NCBI RefSeq assembly: GCF_013343215.1
Contig: NZ_CP039144.1
Coordinates: forward strand, 248,001-312,000
From: Acinetobacter sp. 10FS3-1
Lineage (GTDB): Bacteria; Pseudomonadota; Gammaproteobacteria; Pseudomonadales; Moraxellaceae
Direction: 5' to 3'
Length of the DNA: 64,000 bases
Shown: one piece after another, positions 1-9,997 of the stretch
How the letters are laid out: every line of letters begins with the position of its first letter
Numbering within the stretch: the stretch's first letter is position 1
The notes under the pieces: generated by a model
What the model was told of the DNA's origin: nothing
Database searches by the model: none
The model's input: only the letters and a program-made list of their open reading frames with translations
Position numbers and translations under genes: made by a program

Positions 1-3000
1 CCGGTGGGATTTCCTGACCAGTTCTTTCGAGATAATCTTCATACTCGCGTTTGTCCAGGTAATCGTCCTGGTCATCCTCTTCAAAACGTCTGCTTGGGCG
101 AGCTACATCAAGTTCAACCACTTTTGCAGTAATCTCTTTGTTTAGCGCATCAAAAGACATTTCATGTAGGTTATCGACTGTACCTAAACGAGCACTGTTG
201 ATTTTTTCCCACGCCAAGTCAGTATCAGTATTACGGTTTGCACCCGGACCATCACGGTATGCCAGTTGTTTAGCGATATCGTTTAGATCAGCCGGAAGAA
301 TACGCATGTACGACAGATTTGCATTAGTGCGTGTCACCACATCCAAGTTCTGTTGATACGAAAATTCAGAACTTTCAAACATGCCTAAGTTGTTTTTGAA
401 CTGATTTACCGCAGTGCCAATGAAGTCATGGGTAACATCAGACAGACTTTGTGGGTTCGGCTGAACTTCATAACGGCGTTCACGAATCGTCGGCTGCATG
501 TATTCAAAGACTTGGCTGAATTGTTTATCAGAGTTCAAGGTGTTGGCAATGTAATCCGGCACTTTGCCTGTAGAGTTGTCATAAGGTTCAATTGATACAT
601 TCTTATGGAACAACACATCAGCAGCTTGAATCGCAGTTAAAGCAGTCTGGTAGTCCAGGGCGTTATCGAATTGCGTAGTAACACTTGGGTCCGAAATCAG
701 GCTGAGTTTCAGGTTTGCACTGTCTACAGTAAAGTCATCTAAAGATGGCACACCATTTTTGTAATAGTTCGCAGTCTTGTCATTGATGCTCTTAAACAAG
801 CGTTCAGCAGCTTCAATTAATGCTTCTTCATCTTCTGCTTCTAGCTGTTTTTTGTGGACGGCAATCAGGTTTTCCATGTTGGTTGCCACATCACCGCTAA
901 AGCCTAAATCTGTATAGAGCTTATTACGGCTATATGCAGCAAAACCGAGTGCAGCAGCATCACGCAGATTGCGTACACTCAACTCTTCTTGAGTGTCAGG
1001 CTTAATGTCGCCCAATTCGATACTGTTGATCTGGAATGGTTTATCGCTGTTTGCACGGTTCATCACCCAGACATGCTTACGGTCAGCAGGGTAGTCATCG
1101 TGATTTAGCGAAGGGATAAAGTTCTGAACATAGTGCAGGGCTTTACCTTGTTGATGTGTCGCGCTCGCACCTAAGCGATAGTAGCTTTCATTAAAATTCA
1201 CGCATGCTGCCTGAGCTTCAACATAGCTAGTTTTCACTTGGGTTACATCAAGTGTTGGGTTCTTCAAGGACTGATCGTAAGCGATCACACCTGGAACGAT
1301 GTGGCTTAAAATGTCTGCTGCTGCCTGTGCCTTGAACTGAATATGATCACCAACACCGAGCATTGGGTTAGTTATACCGTATTGTTCTTTGCTTTGTAGT
1401 TTTAACCAGTCCTGTACAGCTTTATTGCTAGACAGCATCGGAATAATACTTTGACCTGATGCACGTTCAATCATGTGAGCATCACGCGCAATTTTGGTCA
1501 GGTTGTCGAAGATACGTGTATCAGCAAGAATGTTATTTGGAGAAGAGTTTTCCAATTCAGCATATAGCTCTGCGCCATTTTGCAGCAGCAATTTAGCGTA
1601 TTCACGTAGACGTTCCTGAATAACAAAATCAGCTACCGCAGTGTTGATGTTTTCTTGAGGTTGAGCATTGTCAAAATCAGGAAGTTTAACCACGGTGATG
1701 CCTGAATGTGGCAATGTTTCAAAGCTGATTGGAGCCAGAGGTTCAGACGCAATGTTTTGGCGAGTGATAGTACGCGCTTCAACATTTTGAACGAACTGAA
1801 CCAGATCAGCATTTTCGTGAACGATATTGCCGAAGCCAAATGTTTCATTGGTGAAGTTAGCTTTAATTTCATTTTTGGCATCTTCAAAACCGGCTTCAAT
1901 CTCATGTTCGGTCATTGCTTTATGCAGTAAAAGGTTATCTACATATTCAGGCTTAACGAAGTCTGATTTGTAATCATGGATGTGCTCGCGCAGATCATTT
2001 AGATACGCCAGATAAGAGAGGTTGGTTGAGTTCTGTTGCTCTACCGCGTGTAAACGCCCTTGTGCAAATACAAGATCAGTAGTTGGGTGCAGCATGTGTG
2101 CAGCATACGGAGCCAAGCTATTAATCTGGCTTGGCACACCACCCATACCAACAATCATGTTAGATACGACAGATTTCTGACGCGCATTAACCAGTAAGTC
2201 GCGGTCTTTTTCACCCTGTTTGATTCGATTTAGGATGTTTGGAATCGCTTGCAGACGGATATGCTGATCTAATTGATGCAGATCACGTAACAATGGAGTT
2301 GGTTCAACGCCGTCGATTAGGACTTCTGGGGCAATATCATTGGGCGCAACGTCAATAACTTCCGGCTCCACCACTTTGATTGCTTCATGCAGTGGTTTAC
2401 CAGGTTCAACAGTGATTTCACCTGAAAGTACCGCAGATGCAGTATCTTCAATATCTTCAACAGTTGCAGTTGCTTGTTTCGGGTCCAGACCATCTTCCAG
2501 ATTATCACTTGGTTCAGCAACTAAAGAGCTTTGGTAAGCTAGTTGAGCTTCAAGTTCTGTTTCAAGGTTAGAGTAGGCAACAGTCAGGTTGTTTGCCACA
2601 TTTTTGAAGTCTCTACGCAAGTTGCCACGCAGAGCGTTAATTGGTGCGTGAATTTCGCTTAAACGCACGTACATATCATTCAGTGCAGCAGAGAAGTTAG
2701 TGCGGTTTACGTTCTCTTCTGCGGTCACAGACCATTTGCCGTCTGCATCCGAGATTGCATGCTGAACTTTGAATTGACCGTCTTTTTTCACAACGTCAAA
2801 ACGACTGTTCATAGAGAACTGTTGTTTTAGATCAGGATAACGCTCATACAGCACTTTATTGACGTAGCTATTGGTTTCAGCAATGCCAGAAAGCATCACA
2901 CCCACATTCTCTTCATTCAGGTTTTGGCTGTACTTGTTTAAAGCACGGAACTGATTATCAAAGTAGACGAGGGCATTGTGATTCAACGTCACAGCATTTG

Positions 3001-3781
3001 GTAACTGATAAAGTGAACTCCATCCCTTATGTGCCGATACGTCATAGTTCAGCATTTCGGGAATTTGGGAAATATCAGAGAACGCAAGGATTTGACCTTG
3101 ACTGTTACTCTTGATTGGTAGACTTGTATTTGGCAATTGAACCGGTTTTAAGTTCATTAAATCCACACCGGCAGCAATCGCAATTTCTTCTGTTGGGTAG
3201 TATGCAACTAAGCTCTTGTCAGAGGTATAGCCGTACTTTTCAAGCTGCGCCAGAGGGAAAGCATCAGCTTCGTAATGTTCAAAAAACATTTCTGCTTTCT
3301 TCTCGTGATCATGCTCCTGAAAAGCCTGTACTAAAGAAGAAGATAGAGGGGCAGCTTTGGAATCAACATAGCCGACCTTAGGTGCATCTTTGCCTTGCGA
3401 CACAATGTTAGTCCAATGTGCAACACGACCTTCTGCAATATTGGCATCATGGTTGATATAGATTTCGCTCGTATCCATATCACGAAGATGCTGTGCTTCG
3501 ATACCTGGAATGAGTTGTTTGAGCAGCTTGGTACTGAATGAGTTTTGCTTTGGGTCAAGCATCAGAGTCATATCGGAATCTGGAAATTCAGATTCAACGA
3601 TAGTTGCGCCTTTTGACTGAGCATTTTTAAGGAAATCACCAATGCTAATGTTGGTTTTTTGCGTAAATAGTGCAGGGTCCTGAACTACCAGTAAGCCTAC
3701 CTTTTCACGTTGCTGTGTCGCTGATGAAACGACAGCCCGCACTCCAAATTGAGTGAGGTCAATCCACTTCTTAACTGCCAT
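1..3781 (-). CDS. Giant plasmid protein of unknown function (C-terminus beyond window)
   Basis: An open frame starts at the ATG at 3781 and runs without a stop to the window edge, giving at least 1260 residues. The protein begins MAVKKWIDLTQFG and has no signal peptide. The visible part is soluble and mixed alpha/beta to helical, with a Glu/Pro-rich stretch near residues 420-480. I recognise no catalytic motif. Its first residues resemble those of the giant helicase at 19427-26413 (KWIDM followed by a hydrophobic strand). A TGTATATACA operator-like site lies about 70 bp upstream. It is the downstream-most gene of the minus-strand block and is separated from the 3974-5269 gene by a terminator. 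Function unknown; coding status is certain. Confidence 0.85.
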   Translation of the reverse strand, partial: MAVKKWIDLTQFGVRAVVSSATQQREKVGLLVVQDPALFTQKTNISIGDFLKNAQSKGATIVESEFPDSDMTLMLDPKQNSFSTKLLKQLIPGIEAQHLRDMDTSEIYINHDANIAEGRVAHWTNIVSQGKDAPKVGYVDSKAAPLSSSLVQAFQEHDHEKKAEMFFEHYEADAFPLAQLEKYGYTSDKSLVAYYPTEEIAIAAGVDLMNLKPVQLPNTSLPIKSNSQGQILAFSDISQIPEMLNYDVSAHKGWSSLYQLPNAVTLNHNALVYFDNQFRALNKYSQNLNEENVGVMLSGIAETNSYVNKVLYERYPDLKQQFSMNSRFDVVKKDGQFKVQHAISDADGKWSVTAEENVNRTNFSAALNDMYVRLSEIHAPINALRGNLRRDFKNVANNLTVAYSNLETELEAQLAYQSSLVAEPSDNLEDGLDPKQATATVEDIEDTASAVLSGEITVEPGKPLHEAIKVVEPEVIDVAPNDIAPEVLIDGVEPTPLLRDLHQLDQHIRLQAIPNILNRIKQGEKDRDLLVNARQKSVVSNMIVGMGGVPSQINSLAPYAAHMLHPTTDLVFAQGRLHAVEQQNSTNLSYLAYLNDLREHIHDYKSDFVKPEYVDNLLLHKAMTEHEIEAGFEDAKNEIKANFTNETFGFGNIVHENADLVQFVQNVEARTITRQNIASEPLAPISFETLPHSGITVVKLPDFDNAQPQENINTAVADFVIQERLREYAKLLLQNGAELYAELENSSPNNILADTRIFDNLTKIARDAHMIERASGQSIIPMLSSNKAVQDWLKLQSKEQYGITNPMLGVGDHIQFKAQAAADILSHIVPGVIAYDQSLKNPTLDVTQVKTSYVEAQAACVNFNESYYRLGASATHQQGKALHYVQNFIPSLNHDDYPADRKHVWVMNRANSDKPFQINSIELGDIKPDTQEELSVRNLRDAAALGFAAYSRNKLYTDLGFSGDVATNMENLIAVHKKQLEAEDEEALIEAAERLFKSINDKTANYYKNGVPSLDDFTVDSANLKLSLISDPSVTTQFDNALDYQTALTAIQAADVLFHKNVSIEPYDNSTGKVPDYIANTLNSDKQFSQVFEYMQPTIRERRYEVQPNPQSLSDVTHDFIGTAVNQFKNNLGMFESSEFSYQQNLDVVTRTNANLSYMRILPADLNDIAKQLAYRDGPGANRNTDTDLAWEKINSARLGTVDNLHEMSFDALNKEITAKVVELDVARPSRRFEEDDQDDYLDKREYEDYLERTGQEIPP

Positions 3782-3848
3782 ATAAACCTCTAATTATCGT
3801 TCTTAAACGTGCGCCTAAAGGGTCGCAATCACAGTATATAGGAATGTT

Positions 3849-3859
3849 CTGTATATACA
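3849..3859. promoter_or_regulatory. Shared palindrome CTGTATATACA
   Basis: A copy of the dispersed CTGTATATACA(G) palindrome lies 68 bp upstream of the minus-strand start at 3781. A partial inverted copy (ACAGTATATA) sits just beside it at 3831-3840. Probable operator for a plasmid regulator (inference). Confidence 0.5.
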
Positions 3860-3933
3860 AATGGTGGAAAAATACCATGCTGCACATTAGCCAATATATT
3901 TTTTTTCACCAGTGACAAACCGCTTCTTATAGG

Positions 3934-3965
3934 TAAAAAAATGGGAGCCGAAGCCCCCACTTTTT
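3934..3965 (-). terminator. Rho-independent terminator after the 3974-5269 gene
   Basis: Read on the minus strand, TGGGGGC-TTCG-GCTCCCA is followed by a T-run. It lies directly after the stop of the 3974-5269 gene and separates that operon from the giant gene at 1-3781. Confidence 0.75.
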
Positions 3966-3973
3966 AAAAAAGA

Positions 3974-5269
3974 TTATTCATTTTTTTTATCAACTGATGA
4001 TCTTAGATTGTCAGAAAGCGCGATACGTTGCTTGTATTCAGCATCAGAAACTTTGCTGATCGCTTGCAGATCGTAATCACCGCTTGCTAATTCTTGTTCC
4101 ATTGAAACAAGTGAAGCAAGTAGAGCTTCTTTACGCTCATTAGAACGATACATACGCTCACCAATCGCCAGTTTTAACGCTTTAACCTGTAGGATTTCTT
4201 TCAGGACACCGCGCTCTTCCTGTGATGTTAAGGCTTTGTTCCACTCTTTATATTCTTCATCGAATCCTAGATAGCGGTTTACTTCCTTACGGAATTGAGC
4301 AATTACAGGTACGCCACTAGAGCTGTGCGCATCATCTGTTTTAATAGAAGTAAATTCAGATTGAATTGCTTTCAGAGAATTGATTGCCGGAGAGATTTTT
4401 GCATCTTTAGACAATTTCTCTGCCAGGTATTTTTCACCCTCAGGCGTAGATGCCACACGATCATTGATCGGACGGTCAGGCAATCCAACCATGTTGTTGA
4501 TCAACGCATTCTGCGCAGCATGAACGTCATTACCTTCAACTGCTTCTGTGAACAGTGTTGCTGCCTGTAAGCTCAAGCCTGGTGCAGAACCAGAACCACA
4601 AAGGTTCGATGCCTGTTGGTCAGGTGTACAAAACTTCTCGTGGTGTTCTGCCAACATTTCTTTTTGAGCTTTGATTGGGTCAGCATAAGTACCCGGAGCA
4701 GCTTTAATTTCAGTAGAAATACGAGTAACCACAGAATCACGAGCTGCTTTCTGGTTTGCAGCAGCTTGGTTACGCTGTGCCAGAACCGTACAGTTTTTAA
4801 AACCTTGACCGGTTGCACCATACTCTAACATGAGTTCTTTTTGCTTCTCATTGACTTCAAACGCTTGATAGGCTGATGCCTGGCTTTGTGTAGTACGTGT
4901 TATGGTATCGGTGATAGCCGTACCAACTACGTTCTTTTGCTTAGTCAGAACCTTGATCGCATCAATGATATCGTTACGCTGTTCAGTCAAATCTTGGGAA
5001 ACTTGCTGATCGTGCTTAGACAACCATTGCAAGTTTTGTGAAGCCAGACTGGTATAGTGCTGCGTAATGTACGTTTTGAAAGTAATATCGTTGAATGGAG
5101 GGCAGTAGTAAGCAAAAATGGAAGCTGAGAATAGTGCCGAAGTCACCATGACAGATAGACGACGGAATGGATTACGTGATTTTTGCTGACCTTCACCGTT
5201 ACGAACACCGCGTAGCTCACGCATACGGTCTTTCATGTTCTGAGTGGGTTTTTGTTTGATACTCTTCAT
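3974..5269 (-). CDS. Exported paralogous protein 1 of 3 (unknown, transfer-apparatus-like)
   Basis: 431 residues. A basic N-terminus of about 38 residues is followed by a hydrophobic segment (about 39-55), then a helical periplasmic-type domain. It shares two blocks with the next two genes: TKQxxVVGxxxxD(T/S) near residue 110, and a cysteine pair after a phenylalanine (FCTPDQQASNLC). Spacing to the 5284-6480 gene is 14 bp, so they are co-transcribed. The helical secreted architecture and tandem triplication would fit minor pilin or channel-lining components of a conjugation system, but no family is recognised and this is only a suggestion. Confidence 0.8.
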   Translation of the reverse strand: MKSIKQKPTQNMKDRMRELRGVRNGEGQQKSRNPFRRLSVMVTSALFSASIFAYYCPPFNDITFKTYITQHYTSLASQNLQWLSKHDQQVSQDLTEQRNDIIDAIKVLTKQKNVVGTAITDTITRTTQSQASAYQAFEVNEKQKELMLEYGATGQGFKNCTVLAQRNQAAANQKAARDSVVTRISTEIKAAPGTYADPIKAQKEMLAEHHEKFCTPDQQASNLCGSGSAPGLSLQAATLFTEAVEGNDVHAAQNALINNMVGLPDRPINDRVASTPEGEKYLAEKLSKDAKISPAINSLKAIQSEFTSIKTDDAHSSSGVPVIAQFRKEVNRYLGFDEEYKEWNKALTSQEERGVLKEILQVKALKLAIGERMYRSNERKEALLASLVSMEQELASGDYDLQAISKVSDAEYKQRIALSDNLRSSVDKKNE

Positions 5270-5283
5270 AAGTCATCCCCCTC

Positions 5284-6480
5284 TTAAAGATCAGGCATTG
5301 AAATTTTGGCTTGGAAAGCAAGGGCGCGTTTTTCCGCTTCCTTCGTCTTATGCTTGAATGGTTCAGCAGTTGCTAATACCAATGTTGCCAATAGACCTTC
5401 CATACGCAAACTTTGCTCATAGGATTGTTGGTCCATCCAAACTTCCAAACCTTCAATACGTGCAGCTTCAACAAGTAAACCACGAGGTTCTTGAGCGAGC
5501 ATAGATTTTTGCCATTCCAAAGCTTCTTTACCGCCGTAGTAACGAGCTACTGTTTTCTCAAGAATGTCATTTGCAGACTTTAAATCACCATTTTCATCAC
5601 CAAACTGTTTAAGGTTTTGAGCTTCGATAATTGCAAGAGAATAAGCAGGGAACGCAAGCATTGAAGCCTTATGGTTTAAAGCTAATAGATACTCCTGACC
5701 TTGAGGTGTACGACCGCCAGCCACAGGAATTGCTAAATCTTTTTCACCAAGAATGTTTCGACGGATTGCAACACGCGCTTCCGCTTCTTTTGAATCTGGG
5801 TAAACAGACTGGAACAATAGGGCAGAGTTTGTGTCACCACCTGGTAAATCGGATAAGCGACATACCCCTGTTTGAGCTTCTGTTACTGTACAGAATTTCT
5901 CACGGTGCTCTTGAATACGAGCATTACGTTCAGACGTTGAATCTTGTGCAAGTGAACCTGGTTGGTTGCCAGTGTTGCCTACCATAGAAGCAGCAGACTG
6001 ATTAACGATTTGTGGTGTTTTCGCCAAGTCTTTGTTCTGCGCTACAACAGTACATGCTTTAAAACCTTGTCCAAGTGTTCCGTACTTAAATGCTATTTCT
6101 TTAGCCTTATTGTTTTGGTCTACAGCTTGAACAGCAGACATATACGATTGAGCATTACGCACAAGTGAATCCGTAATTTCTTCACCCACCACCTGTTCTT
6201 GCTTGGTAGTTACTGACAACGCCTTCGTGATCTCTTGCGTATTCTGCTTGATAATCATAGACATTGAAGTGGTCATGGTGTTGATTGCTTGTTCCACAGT
6301 ATTGCTGTAGACCTTAGACTGAGCATTATTGTTCGCTTGCGAATTAATAAATTTACTGTCTGCGGTGTAAGCCACAGGAATAGACGATGAAATCACAAAA
6401 GCAGCTATGATATTTCGACGCAATTTCGGTGATAACTTCGACCAAGCGTTAAGTTTTTTTGGAGTTGATTTTTTTCTCAT
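5284..6480 (-). CDS. Exported paralogous protein 2 of 3 (unknown)
   Basis: 398 residues with a signal-peptide-like N-terminus (basic residues to about 22, hydrophobic 23-37, possible cleavage after AYTA near 40). It carries the family blocks TKQEQVVGEEITDS and FCTVTEAQTGVC, and a block GTLGQGFKACTVVAQ that matches GATGQGFKNCTVLAQ in the 3974-5269 product. It sits between two paralogues with gaps of 14 and 18 bp. Likely periplasmic. Function is not recognised; a role in a conjugative or secretion apparatus is inferred from context only. Confidence 0.8.
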   Translation of the reverse strand: MRKKSTPKKLNAWSKLSPKLRRNIIAAFVISSSIPVAYTADSKFINSQANNNAQSKVYSNTVEQAINTMTTSMSMIIKQNTQEITKALSVTTKQEQVVGEEITDSLVRNAQSYMSAVQAVDQNNKAKEIAFKYGTLGQGFKACTVVAQNKDLAKTPQIVNQSAASMVGNTGNQPGSLAQDSTSERNARIQEHREKFCTVTEAQTGVCRLSDLPGGDTNSALLFQSVYPDSKEAEARVAIRRNILGEKDLAIPVAGGRTPQGQEYLLALNHKASMLAFPAYSLAIIEAQNLKQFGDENGDLKSANDILEKTVARYYGGKEALEWQKSMLAQEPRGLLVEAARIEGLEVWMDQQSYEQSLRMEGLLATLVLATAEPFKHKTKEAEKRALAFQAKISMPDL

Positions 6481-6498
6481 ATCAGTCGCCTTTTGTCC

Positions 6499-7377
6499 TT
6501 ATTCCACAGTCGGCTTGTAATCAGCGTTATACGTCATACGACTTTGCATTTGGTTACTCAAAACAAAGTTAGCAAGCGAGCCGGCTGTAGCACGAATCGT
6601 TGAACGCACCTGATCATTCACACACGAATCTTCAAAGTTACACGTAGCAATATTTTCAGGAAGTCCTACGTTATTCATAAAGTTTAGGTAGTTTTTGGCT
6701 ACATCAAATTTAGTAGGAGATAGATTATCTTTAGCAGAGAACATGGCGTAATCCACATCCATGAACTGATCGCCGTTGATCCCCATGTTACATAAGCCCT
6801 GTGCACTTTCTGTAGCACTACAGGCAAATTCAAGATGGAAAGCCAATGGCGCAGATTTTTTATCTACAGAGTTAAATTTCGGTAGTGCAGCAGTCACTTT
6901 GTTAAAGTCACTGACAATCATATCTTTAAGTTTTAACTGCGAATCAAAAGCTCTACGTTCTGCTGTTTGGGTACAGGCTGCGGAATCTGGCAAAGCACCT
7001 TTCAGGCTGCGGTCCATGATCATATCTTTGACTGCCATTGCCTGATCAATGGTTTGCTGTGTAGCAGCCAGAGAACTTGCATTACGGTTAATGGTGTCAT
7101 TTACCGCTACACCAACTACCTGTGTTTGCTTGGTCGTTGCACTCAAGCTATTGGTGTATAGCTGTTGTGAAAGAAATTCTTTCACTGGTGTTAGCCAAGC
7201 AAACGCATACGCATTTTGTTGGTAGCCCAGAAACAAGGAGCCACCAACAATCAATGAGCCTACAGATAAAACCGCAGTTGATTTACCCAATCCAGAGAGC
7301 TTTTCTGAGTTATGTTGCTGCTGTAAACGCTTTTGACGTTGTTCAGCTAAACGGTTACGAGAACGGTGAAAACTCAT
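6499..7377 (-). CDS. Exported paralogous protein 3 of 3 (unknown)
   Basis: 292 residues, the shortest of the triplet. A basic, Gln-rich N-terminus of 30 residues precedes a hydrophobic segment at about 33-51. The block TKQTQVVGVAVNDTINR aligns with the same block in the two downstream genes. The paired cysteines are also kept (FACSATESAQGLC). It ends 18 bp before the 5284-6480 gene. The stretch after the second cysteine is shortened relative to its paralogues. Likely periplasmic or anchored in the inner membrane. Confidence 0.8.
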   Translation of the reverse strand: MSFHRSRNRLAEQRQKRLQQQHNSEKLSGLGKSTAVLSVGSLIVGGSLFLGYQQNAYAFAWLTPVKEFLSQQLYTNSLSATTKQTQVVGVAVNDTINRNASSLAATQQTIDQAMAVKDMIMDRSLKGALPDSAACTQTAERRAFDSQLKLKDMIVSDFNKVTAALPKFNSVDKKSAPLAFHLEFACSATESAQGLCNMGINGDQFMDVDYAMFSAKDNLSPTKFDVAKNYLNFMNNVGLPENIATCNFEDSCVNDQVRSTIRATAGSLANFVLSNQMQSRMTYNADYKPTVE

Positions 7378-7395
7378 AGTAGACCCTCTTATTGA

Positions 7396-8418
7396 TTAGT
7401 TGCCAAAGAAGTTAGAAGCGTTGGCTGTACTATTACTCTTAACCGATGCAGTGCTCGCTTTAGCAGCTTCCGCATAAGGGTCATCAGTCTGAGGACCATT
7501 TGAACCATCAGAGCCACCTGCACCACCAGTTACACTGCCACCATTAGACGGGTCAGTTTTGATGGTATAACCGTCAATGTCATAGGTAATTGTGGTCTTA
7601 TCGGGCATGAAGATACCTGAATCAATACCCCACTTATCACCAGTCACTTCCGCAAACTCTTTTGCGAAATCATAAGATTGAGAATAGTTCTGGATTTCAT
7701 TCATTGATTCACGAATTGGACCAATCACCTGTTCAGAAGCTTCATAAACAGCGTCACAAACCTTCTTGCTTGCATAGTCTTTCAGCGCACCAATCAACTT
7801 GTCTGCCATACCACTCCAAGTAGGGATTGTTATAGACAGGTCAGGGATATCGCCTAGATCAGCAAAACAGCCACCTTGTTTCTTAGGTTGGAAAATCTGG
7901 TTCACATCAACATATTTTGAAAGCACCTGAGTACGGATGTTTAGGGCATCAGCAGCAGCCTTAACCAAACCGTTTTCACCTTCAGCACAAGCTTTTACAT
8001 CAGCAGCTACAGTTGAATCAGTAGTACCAATCACCTGAGCAACCTGATTTTGGTTGGCTTGCGCAGTTTCACTACCATCGGCAGCAGAAGTACCACCAGT
8101 GGTCAATACGTTGGTTGAACCTGTACCTGGTTGAGAACCTGTTTGATTCGTCTTAGCCACAATGTTTTCATGGGTATCAAGGTATTTAACTTCTTCGGCA
8201 ATTGTTGGTACTGAAATCGCTAAAGCTGTACCTACAAATGCACCAATCACCGTGCCACGATTCAAGTAAGTTTTTATAAAGCCTTTATCATTACCAGTTG
8301 ATATATCAACAGTAGAAGCAGCAGCTTTTTTCCTAAAGCCCACACCGACACGGCTGCCAGATTTTTTTGTTTGATGTTGAAGCCGAGCTTCACGCATATT
8401 TTTCGGTTGTTGTTTCAT
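7396..8418 (-). CDS. Membrane-anchored, Gly/Ser-tailed protein of unknown function
   Basis: 340 residues from the ATG at 8418, preceded by a GGGTGAT ribosome site; an upstream TTG at 8430 is less likely. A basic N-terminus is followed by one hydrophobic segment (about 48-66). The periplasmic domain has three conserved-looking cysteines (KACAEG, GGCFAD, KKVCDA), and the tail is low-complexity Gly/Ser/Ala. It is the second gene of an operon 4 bp after the 8423-9220 gene and 18 bp before the paralogue triplet, so it probably works with them in the cell envelope. No family recognised. Confidence 0.78.
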   Translation of the reverse strand: MKQQPKNMREARLQHQTKKSGSRVGVGFRKKAAASTVDISTGNDKGFIKTYLNRGTVIGAFVGTALAISVPTIAEEVKYLDTHENIVAKTNQTGSQPGTGSTNVLTTGGTSAADGSETAQANQNQVAQVIGTTDSTVAADVKACAEGENGLVKAAADALNIRTQVLSKYVDVNQIFQPKKQGGCFADLGDIPDLSITIPTWSGMADKLIGALKDYASKKVCDAVYEASEQVIGPIRESMNEIQNYSQSYDFAKEFAEVTGDKWGIDSGIFMPDKTTITYDIDGYTIKTDPSNGGSVTGGAGGSDGSNGPQTDDPYAEAAKASTASVKSNSTANASNFFGN

Positions 8419-8422
8419 ACAA

Positions 8423-9220
8423 TCACCCAATTGATCTAAAGTTTTTCATATATAAGTGAATTTTCGACGTATTTTCATGGTCTAGTAGAAAGACTGAAAA
8501 CAGGCGATTGAAGAAACGCATCAAGTTAGTGGAGAACAAAAATAGGTCTTTGTACTGCTCTTCTTTAATACCGAATTTCTGCAATTCGCTCGTTTCGAGT
8601 TTTGAAAATTCACTTACTAAAACCGCGAAACCTCTATTCACTGATAATGCAACTGACGCAATAAATAGGAACTGAATGCTATTCAGTAGATTCATCAGGC
8701 GACAGAAGTAATTAACAGCATCAAGAATTTGGTGAATTTGTTGCTCACCGATTTTTTCTAAATCAATGCGTGATTCAGTGATCTCACTCACTTTTTTAGA
8801 ACAAATTTGATTTACAACTTCGTCAGGGAAGATCGGCTGACAGCCTTCTACGAGGTAGTTTGATACCTTGCTGACTTGTTGCAGATAAAAGGAATAGTTG
8901 ACTGGATAATTACGCAGCTCAAATTCTTGTTTAGTAATAAACAAGTCAAATTTATTAGTTATTTGCTGACTTTCAGCGATCAACACAGCTTGCGATATGT
9001 TTCCAAAAACATCACCAACGAATTTAAAGCAATTCGCTTTGGAGAGAGTAAAGTCACCATTACCGGTTTTATCAAAATAATGATTCTGGTTTTTTAAAAA
9101 CGGATATTTGTTGTCGCAGCATTCTTGGATAAAACGAATAGCATGAGCTACTTGGTTTAGCTTCAAATCGAAACTAAACTCTTTTATCTCTGTATCAGCT
9201 ACTTGTTGTAATGCGCCCAT
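8423..9220 (-). CDS. Helical protein of unknown function
   Basis: 265 residues, all-helical, no signal peptide. One moderately hydrophobic helix (about 185-205) could be a buried helix rather than a membrane segment. It is the first gene of the 9220-to-3974 operon and stops 4 bp before the next start. No motif recognised; it may be a cytoplasmic partner of the exported proteins that follow. Confidence 0.75.
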   Translation of the reverse strand: MGALQQVADTEIKEFSFDLKLNQVAHAIRFIQECCDNKYPFLKNQNHYFDKTGNGDFTLSKANCFKFVGDVFGNISQAVLIAESQQITNKFDLFITKQEFELRNYPVNYSFYLQQVSKVSNYLVEGCQPIFPDEVVNQICSKKVSEITESRIDLEKIGEQQIHQILDAVNYFCRLMNLLNSIQFLFIASVALSVNRGFAVLVSEFSKLETSELQKFGIKEEQYKDLFLFSTNLMRFFNRLFSVFLLDHENTSKIHLYMKNFRSIG

Positions 9221-9373
9221 AATTGCACTCTTATTGCTTTTTCAAAAACCCCTAAAAGGTGGTTTCACCTGACTATAAAAATAGACATAGATTCTCTCAC
9301 CGTATATTAAAACAAAAAACTCACAAAACAAAAAGGCTTTCGCGGGGGGCGCAAAATTTTTTGTTGCACAAAA

Positions 9374-9398
9374 GTACAGCTCCTTTTACAGAGCTGTA
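9374..9398. terminator. Hairpin in the gap between two minus-strand genes
   Basis: TACAGCT and AGCTGTA form a stem in the 190-bp gap downstream of the 9411-9935 gene. There is only a weak T-run, so it could be a terminator or an RNA-processing hairpin. A G-rich tract (GCGGGGGGCGC) lies beside it at about 9339-9353. Confidence 0.4.
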
Positions 9399-9410
9399 GG
9401 TTTCAATGTT

Positions 9411-9935
9411 TTAAACCAGGCTTAAAATTGGCTTTTGCTCAAATTCTTTGCGGGGCAAATTCAAGATGCCATTATTGCTAAGAGAGCGAAGGAAGGAGTG
9501 CGGGAGTAGTGTACGGTCCTTACCATCTTTTGATGCAAGCACTGTAATAACGTCAGACTTGCGGTAATAAGCACAAGTCATCACACCAAGTACATTCTCA
9601 CGCACGATTGGCTCCAGGTCATTACGGCTTGGAATCTGACGGATAGAGCCATAAGTGATTTCAACTAGACTGATTGATGCCTGTAGAGTAGGTTCAAACT
9701 GACTGCTGATTGTTAGGAAGTTGCGATTATTTTCAAAGTGAGCGTGGAAGTTTTCACGTTCAGCTTCTTCATAAAGGGATTTGAATAGTTCAAACATAGG
9801 CTGCATATCTACAAATCCGTGTGGATTGAGAATACTGCGCTCTTGTTCAAAAGGGTTCAAAACAACACGATCACCAGTGGCTTCGTGTATGAAGAACTTT
9901 TGACTTAAAATTTCAGCATTAGTAGCTTGATTCAT
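9411..9935 (-). CDS. Small cytoplasmic protein, possible paralogue of the 43957-44517 product
   Basis: 174 residues, soluble, with no known motif. The segment GFVDMQPMFELFKSLYEEA resembles GLFEPMPIFEFMRYLYAKN in the 43957-44517 product, at a similar distance from the N-terminus, so the two may belong to one plasmid-specific family. A purine-rich site (AAAAGAGA) precedes the ATG. Function unknown. Confidence 0.72.
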   Translation of the reverse strand: MNQATNAEILSQKFFIHEATGDRVVLNPFEQERSILNPHGFVDMQPMFELFKSLYEEAERENFHAHFENNRNFLTISSQFEPTLQASISLVEITYGSIRQIPSRNDLEPIVRENVLGVMTCAYYRKSDVITVLASKDGKDRTLLPHSFLRSLSNNGILNLPRKEFEQKPILSLV

Positions 9936-9997
9936 ATTGTTGTCTCTTTTTCAAAATTCGGCTAAAAGCTCGAACATGGTTTGACTTCACGAAACAC

